Shown piece after piece: positions 24,982 to 34,300 of a stretch of DNA of 64,000 nucleotides (the first letter of the stretch is position 1; every line of letters starts with the position of its first letter). Source of the stretch: Oscillospiraceae bacterium (GTDB lineage Bacteria; Bacillota; Clostridia; Oscillospirales; Ruminococcaceae). The notes under the pieces were generated by a model. The model searched no databases, was not told the origin of the DNA, and was given only the letters and a program-made list of their open reading frames with translations. Made by a program: the position numbers and the translations under genes. The DNA is taken from contig JAFRTG010000028.1 in NCBI GenBank assembly GCA_017427265.1, positions 1 through 64,000 of the forward strand. The letters are read 5' to 3'.

Positions 24982-26070
24982 ATGGATGTGATTGATGAAA
25001 TCCGCGCACTTGCGGAGGAATACGATTCGTGCGGCGGGAACGACGGCTGGTTCGCCCGGAAAAGGCTGTTCAATCCGCCCGCCGCAATCGAGGAGGTGCG
25101 TGCGTTTGAGCAGGAAATGCATGTCACCTTGCCGGAAGATTTTGTACGCTATCTCACGGAGCTCGGTAACGGCGGTATCGGTCCGGATTACGGGATCTGG
25201 TCGCTGGACGAGATGCGGAAGCACAATCCCTATGCGCCCCAAAGCGGCGATCTGCCGCCGATGATCGGGGGCGGACTTTCCGCGGAGGAATGGAAGATGT
25301 TTGCTGAGAAGGCTGAGGATGCGGACGACGATGACGAAATTGAGGCACTTGAACAGCAGCTCATCGCGGGCGGCATCTTCATCGGTACGCCGGGCTGCAC
25401 CATGGATACGCTGCTGATGTGCAGAGGCGCTGCGGCAGGCGAAACGCTGGTTGTCGATTTTGATTATCTTTCCTACTATAACAAGCCCATTGAAAAAGGT
25501 TTCCCGTTTGCGGACTGGATGATCGAGGGGCTGAACGACAGAATCGCGGGCAAGAAATACGGCATGGATGTCGAAATGGTCACACGGTACAACGAAAACG
25601 GTCACGGCATGGCGGGTGAAAAGCTGACAGATTTCCTCATTGATCTCCGGATTGCGCAGCTGATTGATGAGGGTGACGCAAATGCAGCGAACCTTGCGCC
25701 GGCAATCCGCGCCTTTTATGAGCATGCGTTCGGGAACGGTTCATTCCAGATGTGGGTTGCGATACATGATGGGAAGGTGATCGGCACGGTCGGGCTGACG
25801 CTGACCGAAAAGCCGCCCTATTCCGCCAATCCGAGCGGAAAGATCGGGCTGCTTTCCAGCATGTATGTTGTACCGGAATTCCGGCGGCGCGGCATCGCAA
25901 AATTTCTGCTGGGATATGTTCTGCGCTGGGCGAAGCGAAACGGCATCGGCACGGTGCAGATTACGGCCTCTGAACAGGGCGTGAAGCTCTATGAGGCGTG
26001 TGGCTTCACACACAACGATCGGTTTTTGCAGTATAATATATCAGCAATGCAGAAGGATGTGACGATTTGA
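24982..26070 (+). CDS. SMI1/KNR4 (SUKH)-GNAT fusion protein
   Basis: 362 residues. Residues 1-about 190 resemble SMI1/KNR4: LTLPEDFVRYLTELGNGGIGPDYGIWSL-type start, then an acidic insert, PGCTMDTLLMC and VVDFDYLSYYN. Residues about 205-355 form a GNAT acetyltransferase with the acetyl-CoA motif VVPEFRRRGIAKFLLGYVL and ASEQGVKLYEACGF. SUKH domains often serve as immunity or adaptor modules, and GNAT modifies small molecules or proteins. A role cannot be assigned. It overlaps the following cca start (TTGA). Confidence 0.83.
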   Translation: MDVIDEIRALAEEYDSCGGNDGWFARKRLFNPPAAIEEVRAFEQEMHVTLPEDFVRYLTELGNGGIGPDYGIWSLDEMRKHNPYAPQSGDLPPMIGGGLSAEEWKMFAEKAEDADDDDEIEALEQQLIAGGIFIGTPGCTMDTLLMCRGAAAGETLVVDFDYLSYYNKPIEKGFPFADWMIEGLNDRIAGKKYGMDVEMVTRYNENGHGMAGEKLTDFLIDLRIAQLIDEGDANAANLAPAIRAFYEHAFGNGSFQMWVAIHDGKVIGTVGLTLTEKPPYSANPSGKIGLLSSMYVVPEFRRRGIAKFLLGYVLRWAKRNGIGTVQITASEQGVKLYEACGFTHNDRFLQYNISAMQKDVTI

Positions 26071-27416
26071 ATTTCACGATTTCGCCGCCCGCGCCGGTGC
26101 AGAAGGCTCTGGATACGCTTTCGGCAGCGGGCTTTGAGGCGTTTGTTGTCGGCGGCTGCGTGCGCGATGCACTGCGCGGTGCAGAGCCGCATGACTGGGA
26201 CTGCACGACAAATGCCAAGCCGGATATGATCTGCAAATGCTTCCGGGATTATCATGTGATCGAAACAGGCCTGCAGCACGGAACGGTCACGGTCGTCATT
26301 GACCGGATGCCGATTGAGATTACGACCTACCGCATTGACGGGGTCTATGCCGATCACCGCAGGCCGGATTCGGTGACGTTTACGGATTCGCTGACCGACG
26401 ATCTGGCGCGCCGCGATTTTACGGTCAATGCAATGGCCTATCATCCGGAACGCGGTCTGATCGACCCGTTCGGCGGGACAGACGACCTGAAAGAAGGCGT
26501 GATCCGCTGCGTCGGCAATCCGCAGGACAGATTTGATGAGGACGGCCTGCGGATTCTGCGTGCCATGCGGTTTGCGTCCGTGCTGAATTTTGCCGTTGCG
26601 CCGGAAACTGCGGACGCAATTCACACGCAGAAAGACCTCTTGAAGCACATTTCGGCGGAGCGGATCGACACGGAGCTGACAAAGCTGCTCTGCGGCACCG
26701 GTGCGGAGACGGTCTTGCAGACGTTTGCCGATGTGCTGTTTACAGTTCTGCCGGAGCTTGCGCCGATGTATCAGTTCGATCAGAAGAATCCGCATCACGA
26801 TTACGATGTTTATACGCACACGCTGAAGGCCGTTTCGGCCTGTCCGCCGGAACCGGTTCTGCGCTGGGCGGCGCTGCTGCATGATACAGGAAAGCCGCAC
26901 ACATTCACAGAGGATGTGCGCGGCGGACATTTTTACGGCCATGCAGTTGTCAGCAAGCAGATTGCAGCGCGTGCGCTCAAGGCGATGAAATGCGACCGCA
27001 AACGCTATGACAGGGTGCTGCTGCTGGTCGAGAAGCATGATCTTGTTCTGACACCGAACGAAAAGCAGATCAAGCGAATCGTCCGGCAGATCGGGGATGA
27101 GGCGGCGGAGCAGCTGCTTCTGCTGCACAAAGCCGATGTGACGGCACAGGCGGCCTGTCACCGCGCAGAGCGAATCGAAGAATCCGACCGGCTGCTCACA
27201 CTGCTGCAGGAGCTCCGTGCGGCCGATGCCTGCATGAGCCTGAAACAGCTTGCAGTTTCCGGAAAGGATTTGCTGGATGCGGGCGTTCCGCAGGGAAAGC
27301 AGATTGGCTTAACCCTGAACCGCCTGCTGGAAGCTGTCATCGAAGGCGCGCTGCCGAATGAGAAACGGGAGCTGCTGCAATATGCGGAGAAGCTGCGGGA
27401 GACCGGCTCTCTGTGA
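26067..27416 (+). CDS. cca: CCA tRNA nucleotidyltransferase with HD domain
   Basis: 449 residues. Class II poly(A)/CCA polymerase: N-terminal VVGGCVRDALRGAEPHDWDCTT (metal-binding GG and DxD), ERM-like RDFTVNAMAYHP and DPFGGTDDL, then the RNA-binding region (DEDGLRILRAMRFAS). An HD domain follows (LLHDTGKPHTF), with a further C-terminal helical segment. It adds CCA to tRNA 3' ends. The start is a TTG overlapping the SMI1-GNAT stop, with AGAAGG about 12 bases upstream. Confidence 0.95.
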   Translation: MNFTISPPAPVQKALDTLSAAGFEAFVVGGCVRDALRGAEPHDWDCTTNAKPDMICKCFRDYHVIETGLQHGTVTVVIDRMPIEITTYRIDGVYADHRRPDSVTFTDSLTDDLARRDFTVNAMAYHPERGLIDPFGGTDDLKEGVIRCVGNPQDRFDEDGLRILRAMRFASVLNFAVAPETADAIHTQKDLLKHISAERIDTELTKLLCGTGAETVLQTFADVLFTVLPELAPMYQFDQKNPHHDYDVYTHTLKAVSACPPEPVLRWAALLHDTGKPHTFTEDVRGGHFYGHAVVSKQIAARALKAMKCDRKRYDRVLLLVEKHDLVLTPNEKQIKRIVRQIGDEAAEQLLLLHKADVTAQAACHRAERIEESDRLLTLLQELRAADACMSLKQLAVSGKDLLDAGVPQGKQIGLTLNRLLEAVIEGALPNEKRELLQYAEKLRETGSL

Positions 27417-27801
27417 GGCGGTTCTGCATCCGTTCGGAACCCGGAATGCGTTCCATAATCGGCATTTTGACCATATGAATCATACTGTTTTTGAGGCTTG
27501 AAGGCACAGAAAGCATCAATATTGCACAAATCAATCCGGGAATTTTCAGGCCGGATTTGTGGAATCAGTACATCATATAAAAATTGTTTAATCTTTGAAA
27601 AGCGCTTGCATTTCTGCGTAATATGTGGTATAATATAAAAAAGTGCGTATTAGTCGTTTCATGTAATTATTATCTGCGGCCTGCAGCGCTGCTTTGCCGG
27701 CTGCCGGATCGTACTGAAACGGCAGGTATACGAAACAGGAATTGGTATTATCTTGACGGATGAGCCGGAATATTCCGCTGCAGATCCGAGGTGGGCACTG
27801 A
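27417..27801. other. Intergenic region before the pilus operon
   Basis: 385 bases. A weak stem AATCCGG (27533-27539) / CCGGATT (27551-27557) may end cca transcription. The pilus promoter is at 27606-27634, then a roughly 165-base leader with a CTGCCG (27701-27706) / CGGCAG (27720-27725) hairpin and the GAGGTGGG ribosome site. No further gene is visible. Confidence 0.6.
27606..27634 (+). promoter_or_regulatory. Promoter of the pilus operon
   Basis: TTGCAT (27606-27611), 17 bp, TATAAT (27629-27634), with TGG before the -10. Confidence 0.8.
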
Positions 27802-28374
27802 ATGGACGATCCGAATATAACAGCTGCTGCGGATCCGGTATCTGCCGGGGCAGCGCCGGCAAATGCAAGGGAAAAACCGCAGAAAAAGCGGACTGCCGGG
27901 TATTATGCGGCAGCATTCTTTTTGAAGATCGGCCTTACGGCTGCTGTTCTCTGGCTTTTGCTGACGTTTGCGGCAGGTGTTTACATCTGCCATACCAACA
28001 GCGCATATCCCTCGATCAGGGACGGCGATTTCTGCCTGACCAATCGTCTGGCCAAGCCGGAGCAGGGAACCATGATCGTCTACAGACATGACGGCGCGAT
28101 CCGGTTCGGGCGTATTATTGCGTTCGGCGGAGACAGGGTCAGCCTCTTCACGGACTATATTTCCGTGAATGATTCCTGCATATCCGATCAAACCGTTTAT
28201 CCCAATTTACTGGACGGATCAGCGGTCAGCTATCCGTACACTGTACCGGAAAACTGTGTGTTCGTTCTGAACGATTTCCGCAGCGACCTTTCCGACAGCA
28301 GAACCTTCGGCGGCATACCGCTCGAAGAGCTGCAGGGCGCTGTTGTGTTCACAATGCGAATGCGCGGCATATAA
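27802..28374 (+). CDS. Signal-peptidase-I-like pilus assembly protein (SipA-like), catalytic lysine missing
   Basis: 190 residues. One membrane segment (about 43-62), then the type I signal peptidase fold. Box B NSAYPSIRDGD keeps the serine (Ser67), and box E VFVLNDFRSDLSDSRTFG is intact. Box D reads FGRIIAFGGD, which puts Gly103 at the position of the catalytic lysine (usual YVKRVIGLPGD). Streptococcus pyogenes SipA/Spy0127, needed for pilus polymerisation, also has glycine there and no canonical dyad. So this is probably a pilus chaperone, not an active peptidase. It is first in the pilus operon. Confidence 0.83.
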   Translation: MDDPNITAAADPVSAGAAPANAREKPQKKRTAGYYAAAFFLKIGLTAAVLWLLLTFAAGVYICHTNSAYPSIRDGDFCLTNRLAKPEQGTMIVYRHDGAIRFGRIIAFGGDRVSLFTDYISVNDSCISDQTVYPNLLDGSAVSYPYTVPENCVFVLNDFRSDLSDSRTFGGIPLEELQGAVVFTMRMRGI

Positions 28375-28407
28375 GAACTGAATTCAAAGTTAAAGGAGGA
28401 TTTTTAT

Positions 28408-29862
28408 ATGAAAATGAAGAAGAAAACGGCTGTGTCTGTTTCACTCGGCCTGATTGCTGCTGCACTGGCAGCTGCTCCCATGCATGTTACAGCGGCCGGA
28501 ACCGGCTATACGCCCGGATTGACTTCAGCAACGGACGGTACGGATCCTGTCAGCATAAATACAACTTCTTTCGACAAATATCTCGTCATGGATGTAAATG
28601 CAAATGTACCGAATGCGACATTTGATTTCTCCATTGATAAGTATGACAGCACGAAGGACCCGAAGGCTGTCCTTGTTGATGCGGCAGGAGGCAATCTTGC
28701 CATTATCAACGGTGTGACTGCACAGAGCAGCGGAACACTGGACTTCAAGGCCGGTGACGCTGCGAACACCGGATCTGCAGCTGCCGGAGAAGTCAAATTT
28801 GTGGTTTCTGATCCGACTGTAACAGAAGGTGCGTCCGGTGCAGATACTGCTGTTGACTGGCAGGATGCTGCTTCCGGAAATGAAAAGTATGCAAAGAAAA
28901 AACTGACGCTCGATTTCAGCACTGTGCAGTTTACCGAGCCGGGCGTTTACCGTTATCTGATTACGGAAACCGGTACAAATCAGGGCATTTCCAATGACAC
29001 CGGCGTGACCGGCGCAAACAATACATACAGAACACTGGATGTTTATGTCGAGGATTATGCCGATTACTATGCGAAGCTTTCCGACAATACCGGCTATACT
29101 GAGCCGACCGGAAAAGAGCTTTTCATCGCCGGTTACGTTCTCTATGAAGGCAAGCACGATGATGCGCCTTCTGCAACTGCAACGTCCGCGACACCGAAGA
29201 GCACAAGCTACACAAACGCCTATACATCCTATGACCTGACGTTCAGCAAGACCGTTACGGGCAATCAGGGCTCCAAGGATAAGTATTTTGCATTTACCGT
29301 GAAGATTGAAAATGCTGTTGCGGGTGCTGTGTATGATGTTTCGTATGAGAATGCGGATCAGACGATCAGTGCGAATCCGAATGCGGCAACAACCTGCATT
29401 ACAGCGGATGTCACGCAGCCTGCCAAGCTGTATATGACAACTGACGGCACAAGTGCAATGAGCGAAACGAATACCGGTGTGACGACGAAGGAATTTACGT
29501 TCTATCTCCAGCACGGTCAGAGCATCGAGATCAAGGGTCTTGCCGAGGGAACAAAGTATACCGTCACGGAAGCACCGGAGGACTATACGCCTTCCGCAGC
29601 AATCACAGGCGATAAGCAGACCGGCGACGGAACCGGTGACGGCACTCTGATCGAGCTTGCAGACAATGCGATGAGCGATGATTACATCAAAGACGATACC
29701 GTGATCGACTTCACCAACAACCGGCAGGGCGTAATCCCGACCGGTATCCTCTCGACCCTTGCGGGTTCTCTCGGCCTGACGGCGGTCGGTGTTGCAGGCA
29801 TCGCAGGCTGCATGTTCTGCATGAAGAAAAAGAAGAAATCCGGGGCTGATGAGAAAGAATAA
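28408..29862 (+). CDS. Major pilin with FctA-like isopeptide domain and VIPTG sorting signal
   Basis: 484 residues. Signal peptide (1-about 30, cut near VTAAG), then a first domain with TFDFSIDKYDSTKD and the FctA element FTEPGVYRYLITETG (glutamate for a Lys-Asn isopeptide). A second domain starts near DLTFSKTVTGNQGSKDKYFAF and includes YTVTEAPEDY. The C terminus reads GVIPTGILSTL, a hydrophobic segment and KKKKKS. VIPTG matches the (E/Q)VPTG-type signal of FCT pilins used by class B sortases. AAAGGAGG lies 8 bases before ATG. The sortase gene follows directly. Confidence 0.88.
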   Translation: MKMKKKTAVSVSLGLIAAALAAAPMHVTAAGTGYTPGLTSATDGTDPVSINTTSFDKYLVMDVNANVPNATFDFSIDKYDSTKDPKAVLVDAAGGNLAIINGVTAQSSGTLDFKAGDAANTGSAAAGEVKFVVSDPTVTEGASGADTAVDWQDAASGNEKYAKKKLTLDFSTVQFTEPGVYRYLITETGTNQGISNDTGVTGANNTYRTLDVYVEDYADYYAKLSDNTGYTEPTGKELFIAGYVLYEGKHDDAPSATATSATPKSTSYTNAYTSYDLTFSKTVTGNQGSKDKYFAFTVKIENAVAGAVYDVSYENADQTISANPNAATTCITADVTQPAKLYMTTDGTSAMSETNTGVTTKEFTFYLQHGQSIEIKGLAEGTKYTVTEAPEDYTPSAAITGDKQTGDGTGDGTLIELADNAMSDDYIKDDTVIDFTNNRQGVIPTGILSTLAGSLGLTAVGVAGIAGCMFCMKKKKKSGADEKE

Positions 29863-29867
29863 CCACC

Positions 29868-30566
29868 TTGCTGAAATTCTGGAAACGGCTGAATGATCTG
29901 TACGGCTGGCTTTTGACAGCATTATTCGGCTTTATCATGCTGATCGGTTTCTGGCAGGTTTACGATAACTATTATCTGTTCCACCATACGCTGGATTACA
30001 GCGTGCGGAAATATAAGCCGGATCCGACCAATGCTGCTGCCGCATCGGAATCTCCGATCACCGGGGAAATGGTCGCATGGCTGACCGTTGACGGCACGCA
30101 GATTGATTATCCCGTGATGCAGGGAAAGGATAATGTCCGGTTCCTGAATACGGATCCCTTCGGACAGTATTCCCTGACAGGCAGTATTTTTCTTGACAGC
30201 AGAAGTTCCCCGGATTTTTCAGACAGCTTTTCCGTGGTGTACGGTCATCATATGGATTACGGCAGAATGTTCGGCGCGCTGGACGAATTTCTGGACGAAT
30301 CCTATCTGAAACAGCATGTCTCCGGAACGCTCTTGCTCGGCAGAAATGCCGAAAAGGCCTGCGGGTTGGAGGTGTTCGCTTCGATGCGCGTCAGCGCAAA
30401 GGAATCAATCGTATTTGATATGGAACAGGAGAACATCCGGCAGTATATTCACGATCATGCCGCTGTTCTGACGGCTGAGAAGGAGGATCGTATACTCGGC
30501 TTATCAACTTGCACCGATGCAAATTCAGTGACAAGAGTGGTTGTATTCTGCTATATGACTGAATAG
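29868..30566 (+). CDS. Class B sortase (pilus polymerase)
   Basis: 232 residues. N-terminal membrane segment (about 11-31), then VAWLTVDGTQIDYPVMQGKDN, a hallmark of class B sortases. Catalytic residues visible: His127 (VYGHHM), Cys215 (LSTCTD) and Arg223 (VTRVVVF). Joins pilin subunits through the sorting signals and lysines. TTG is the likely start, only a few bases after the pilin stop, with a weak ribosome site, so expression may depend on coupling to the pilin. Confidence 0.93.
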   Translation: MLKFWKRLNDLYGWLLTALFGFIMLIGFWQVYDNYYLFHHTLDYSVRKYKPDPTNAAAASESPITGEMVAWLTVDGTQIDYPVMQGKDNVRFLNTDPFGQYSLTGSIFLDSRSSPDFSDSFSVVYGHHMDYGRMFGALDEFLDESYLKQHVSGTLLLGRNAEKACGLEVFASMRVSAKESIVFDMEQENIRQYIHDHAAVLTAEKEDRILGLSTCTDANSVTRVVVFCYMTE

Positions 30567-30592
30567 TTTTTCGCAGTGAGGAGGGTTGGCAT

Positions 30593-31315
30593 ATGAAAGC
30601 AAGTCAGATCACAGCATCTGTTTTTGTCGAATGCCTGCTCTCCTTATATTTTTTTGCACAGGGCGCATTCATGGCACAGGCATATGCACCCCTGAAAGCG
30701 GAGATTCCGGTGCTTTGTCAGGATGTCACCGCACGGGAAACGCAGATTTATCAGATTGAAATCAATCCTGAAAACGAGCTGATGCCGGCTCCGGTTTCCG
30801 ACTCGATTGCGGTAGCCGAGAACAGCACCGGCAAATTTGAAATCGAAATCACGGAGCCGGGAACCTACCGGTATCTGATTTCTGAGAACGCGGGCAGTGA
30901 TACCGATATCCGGTATGATGACAGCGTCTATGAGGTGACCGTGTTCGTTGAGAACGGCGCCGGGGACTCGCTGGTCTGTGCGGTCATTGCAAATACGTTA
31001 GGCCGTGCGGAGAAAGCTGAACAGATTAGCTTTCAGAATATCGCGGAGGAGATTCCGGGCTCTGTCACCACAGCAACATCTACGACAGCGGCGGTCACAA
31101 CCGAAACGACGACGACTGTAACTGAACCGGTTACGACTGCTGCAGTCACATCTGCGACGCAGCCGGCAGGGCCGATCACAAGCATCATCAACAGTCTCAG
31201 AACCGGAGACCGCTTTCCGGCCGGTGCACTGTGTGCGGGGCTGGCTGCACTGACTGCATTGCTTTCCGCTTTCCTTTTCAGGCGCAAAAAGACGGAGAAG
31301 GAGGGAGGCAAATGA
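30593..31315 (+). CDS. Minor/basal pilin with FctA-like domain
   Basis: 240 residues. Signal peptide (1-about 30), one FctA-like domain (about 45-150) with EPGTYRYLISENAG carrying the isopeptide glutamate, a Thr/Val/Ala-rich linker (157-190) and a C-terminal anchor: SLRTGD (201-206), a hydrophobic segment and RRKK. The signal resembles LPxTG class D/E motifs more than the PTG signals of the other two pilins, so it may be the base subunit fixed by a different sortase. Its stop overlaps the tip gene (ATGA). Confidence 0.82.
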   Translation: MKASQITASVFVECLLSLYFFAQGAFMAQAYAPLKAEIPVLCQDVTARETQIYQIEINPENELMPAPVSDSIAVAENSTGKFEIEITEPGTYRYLISENAGSDTDIRYDDSVYEVTVFVENGAGDSLVCAVIANTLGRAEKAEQISFQNIAEEIPGSVTTATSTTAAVTTETTTTVTEPVTTAAVTSATQPAGPITSIINSLRTGDRFPAGALCAGLAALTALLSAFLFRRKKTEKEGGK

Positions 31316-34300
31316 GAAATCACATCTTCCGGAAGCTGACAGCTGCTGCTGCTTCCGCAGTGCTGTTCCTTTCTTCGAGTGTTTATCCTTCGGTTCTCCC
31401 TGCGTTTCAGGCGAATGCGGATGCGTCTGAGCAGAAGGAATTCTGCGAGACAAAGCTCTCTCTGTTCCCTGACGGCACGGAATCTGAAACAGTCGTCACG
31501 CTCAGCGGCATGATGCCGGAGGGGGCAACCGCCGAGGCTGTGAACGTGACAGCCGATTATGCGGCGATGGACAATTCCTATGCAAACGGAAGCGATGCGG
31601 CCTTTACAGAGACACAGGATGTTTCGGTTCTGGCTGCTTACGATATCACGATTTCAGACGGCAGGGAGACATATCAGCCCGACGGCAGCCGCCCGATTAC
31701 CGTCACGATCACCCATGCACAGATTACGGCCGATGCTGCCATTCAGGTCTGGCATATTTCGGATGACGGAACCCGCGTGCAGATTCCGGAGTTCACGCAG
31801 GAGGAAGGCAAGATTACCTTTTCGGCGGAGGGCTTTTCGGTTTATGAAATCGTCGAGGTCAGTGAGCCGGAGGAGATTGTTCTGACAAATGCGCAGATCC
31901 TTGACGAGCTGGACGGCAATCCGTTCTACATGTCGATCTTCAAGTCCGGAACGGGCTCATACTGGGCAATGAACTATATCAACGGAACTTCTCCGCCCTC
32001 GATTGCCAAAACTCTGGACAGTGACAATGCGGCTGTCTGGTACTTTGAAAAGGTCGGAGAAAGCGGAAATCAGTTCCGGCTTTATACGTATATCAACGGG
32101 ACAAAGACATACGCTGCGATGACAATTCAGAATTTCAGCGGTAAAAACCGCGGCGCAATGTCTTTAACCACGGATGAAACCGTTCCGGAGACCGTATTTG
32201 ATGTGACGCTGTTCCAAGGAAATGACGGCGCGTTCTATATTGCCCGTGAGAGCTACGGCCTGAATCTGGTATCAAGCGGTACCGGACCCGGAATTGCGGG
32301 CTGGAAAAACGAAACCGATGTCGGTTCCAAGGTCATTCTGACCCATGTGCCGCAGATTGACGATGATCCTGCGGGGCTTGATGAGAAAACCTACGGCCTG
32401 ATGATTTTTCCCTCTGCGAATAATGCATCTGCCGGCGCAGCTCTGATGGCTGATCCGTTCAGCAACAGCAATTCCAACAGGCGCAAGGCGCAGGAGGTCG
32501 CTGTCAGACTGAATCCGATGACGCTGGGGGAACTGTTTGTCCCAAAGACCAGTGACATCACGATGTGGACGTTCCATAATATTTCCGGCGATCAGTACTA
32601 CATCACGGCAGAAGTTGACGGAAGCACAAAATATCTGCGGCTGGAAGGAACCGCAAACAACAATTCCAAGCTGCAGCTTGCAGATACGCCTGATGCGGAA
32701 TGCATTCTGAAGGTTTCACAGGGCACCGGTACGAATGCCGGAAAGATCCGGATTACGAATGAAAACGGCCTTGCAATCCGCCTGCACGACGGTAAAATCA
32801 CAAGCGGCTTCAACGGCAATAACCGCAGCGACAGCTATGAATGGCTGAACCTTGCAGCGCTTTCGGATATCACAGAGGATGATTTTGTCGCAAACAGTGC
32901 ACAGAAGGTCAGTGTTTCCGATACCGAAAATGTGGCAAACGGCAAGCAGATCATCGTCTATACGAGAGTGTGGAATCCGGATAAGCCGGGCTATGATTTC
33001 TATATTGTTGACCATGCCGGCAGACTGTTCCCGGCCTATGAGGTCGGAGACAACATTGAATGGTACAGCCTGCGGGTCGAGAATCTGCTCTGGGATTTCA
33101 AAGAATATTATTTTGAGGGCACGGACACACTGAATTATTATTATGATCTGCAGAATACGTACTCAGACAAGTATTTTGCACCGCAGATTGATAACGGTCA
33201 GGTGCTGTCTGCCAATAAAAAAGGTATCAATCTGAACGGCAGAAAGGACGGCAATTACAGCACGACAATTCTTGCATGGGATGACAAGTATTATCAGTAT
33301 GCAGGTCTGAAAGCGGATCCCGCATCCGGAAAGATTGTCTCCTGTCCGATGTCGCAGGCAAGTGATTTCTTCTTCGCGGTAGTCGAACCGAGCAGCAGCG
33401 AGCTGACGGTCGCAAAGACAATCGACAACGATGATTACAGCATCAAAATGCGGATGGTCGATTTCGGCAATATCCAGAAGATTTACGGAAATAACAGAAG
33501 TCAGACACAGTACGATGTGCTGCAGGACGATAAGGATTTTGACCGCGGAAAAAGCGGCAATGAGCCGTACCGTGATCTGATCCGTGCATGGCTTGACGAA
33601 AGCGGCTCCGATGCAGGATACCCGACAGCGAACAATACCGGCCGAAGCCTCAGCGAGCTGTTCGCATCTGCGGCAACAGTCAATCATCTGTTCCTCGAAA
33701 AGACACATGACGAGAGCGGTTATTTTGAATATAACTGCACGAATAATTTTGCGCATCTGAACGCGAACGGCGATTTCACAGTGTACGATCAGGTCGGTAC
33801 GATCGAAACGAGCGCCAACAAGCTGACGCTGAAGCACGGACAGTTTATGCCTTACAACGATCTGACGCCGGGCTCGTATTCTCAGATTCATGCAAACGAA
33901 ACAGATGCCAAGGCTGCTTACCTTCCGGCTGATGATCCGCGGAGAGATAAGCCGCTGTATCAGATCCCGTATAACAGTGCGGATTATTTCTTCGGCATGG
34001 AACTGGAAGCCGGCTTTACGCAGACACACAGCGGTCTGGATGCGTGGGGCAATGACATGATCTTTGAGTTCACCGGAGATGATGACTTCTGGTTCTATGT
34101 TGACGGTGTTCGCGTGATCGACCTCGGCGGCATTCACAGTGCACTTTCCGGCTCGGTCAATTTCCGGACCGGCGAGGTCAAGGTGGATACCTTCCAGCCT
34201 ACCACGCTGAGAGCGATCTTTACCGAAACTTTTATTGCAAAGTATAAGGCTGAACATAACAACGAAGCGCCGTCAGAAACCGAGCTCAATGAATATCTTG

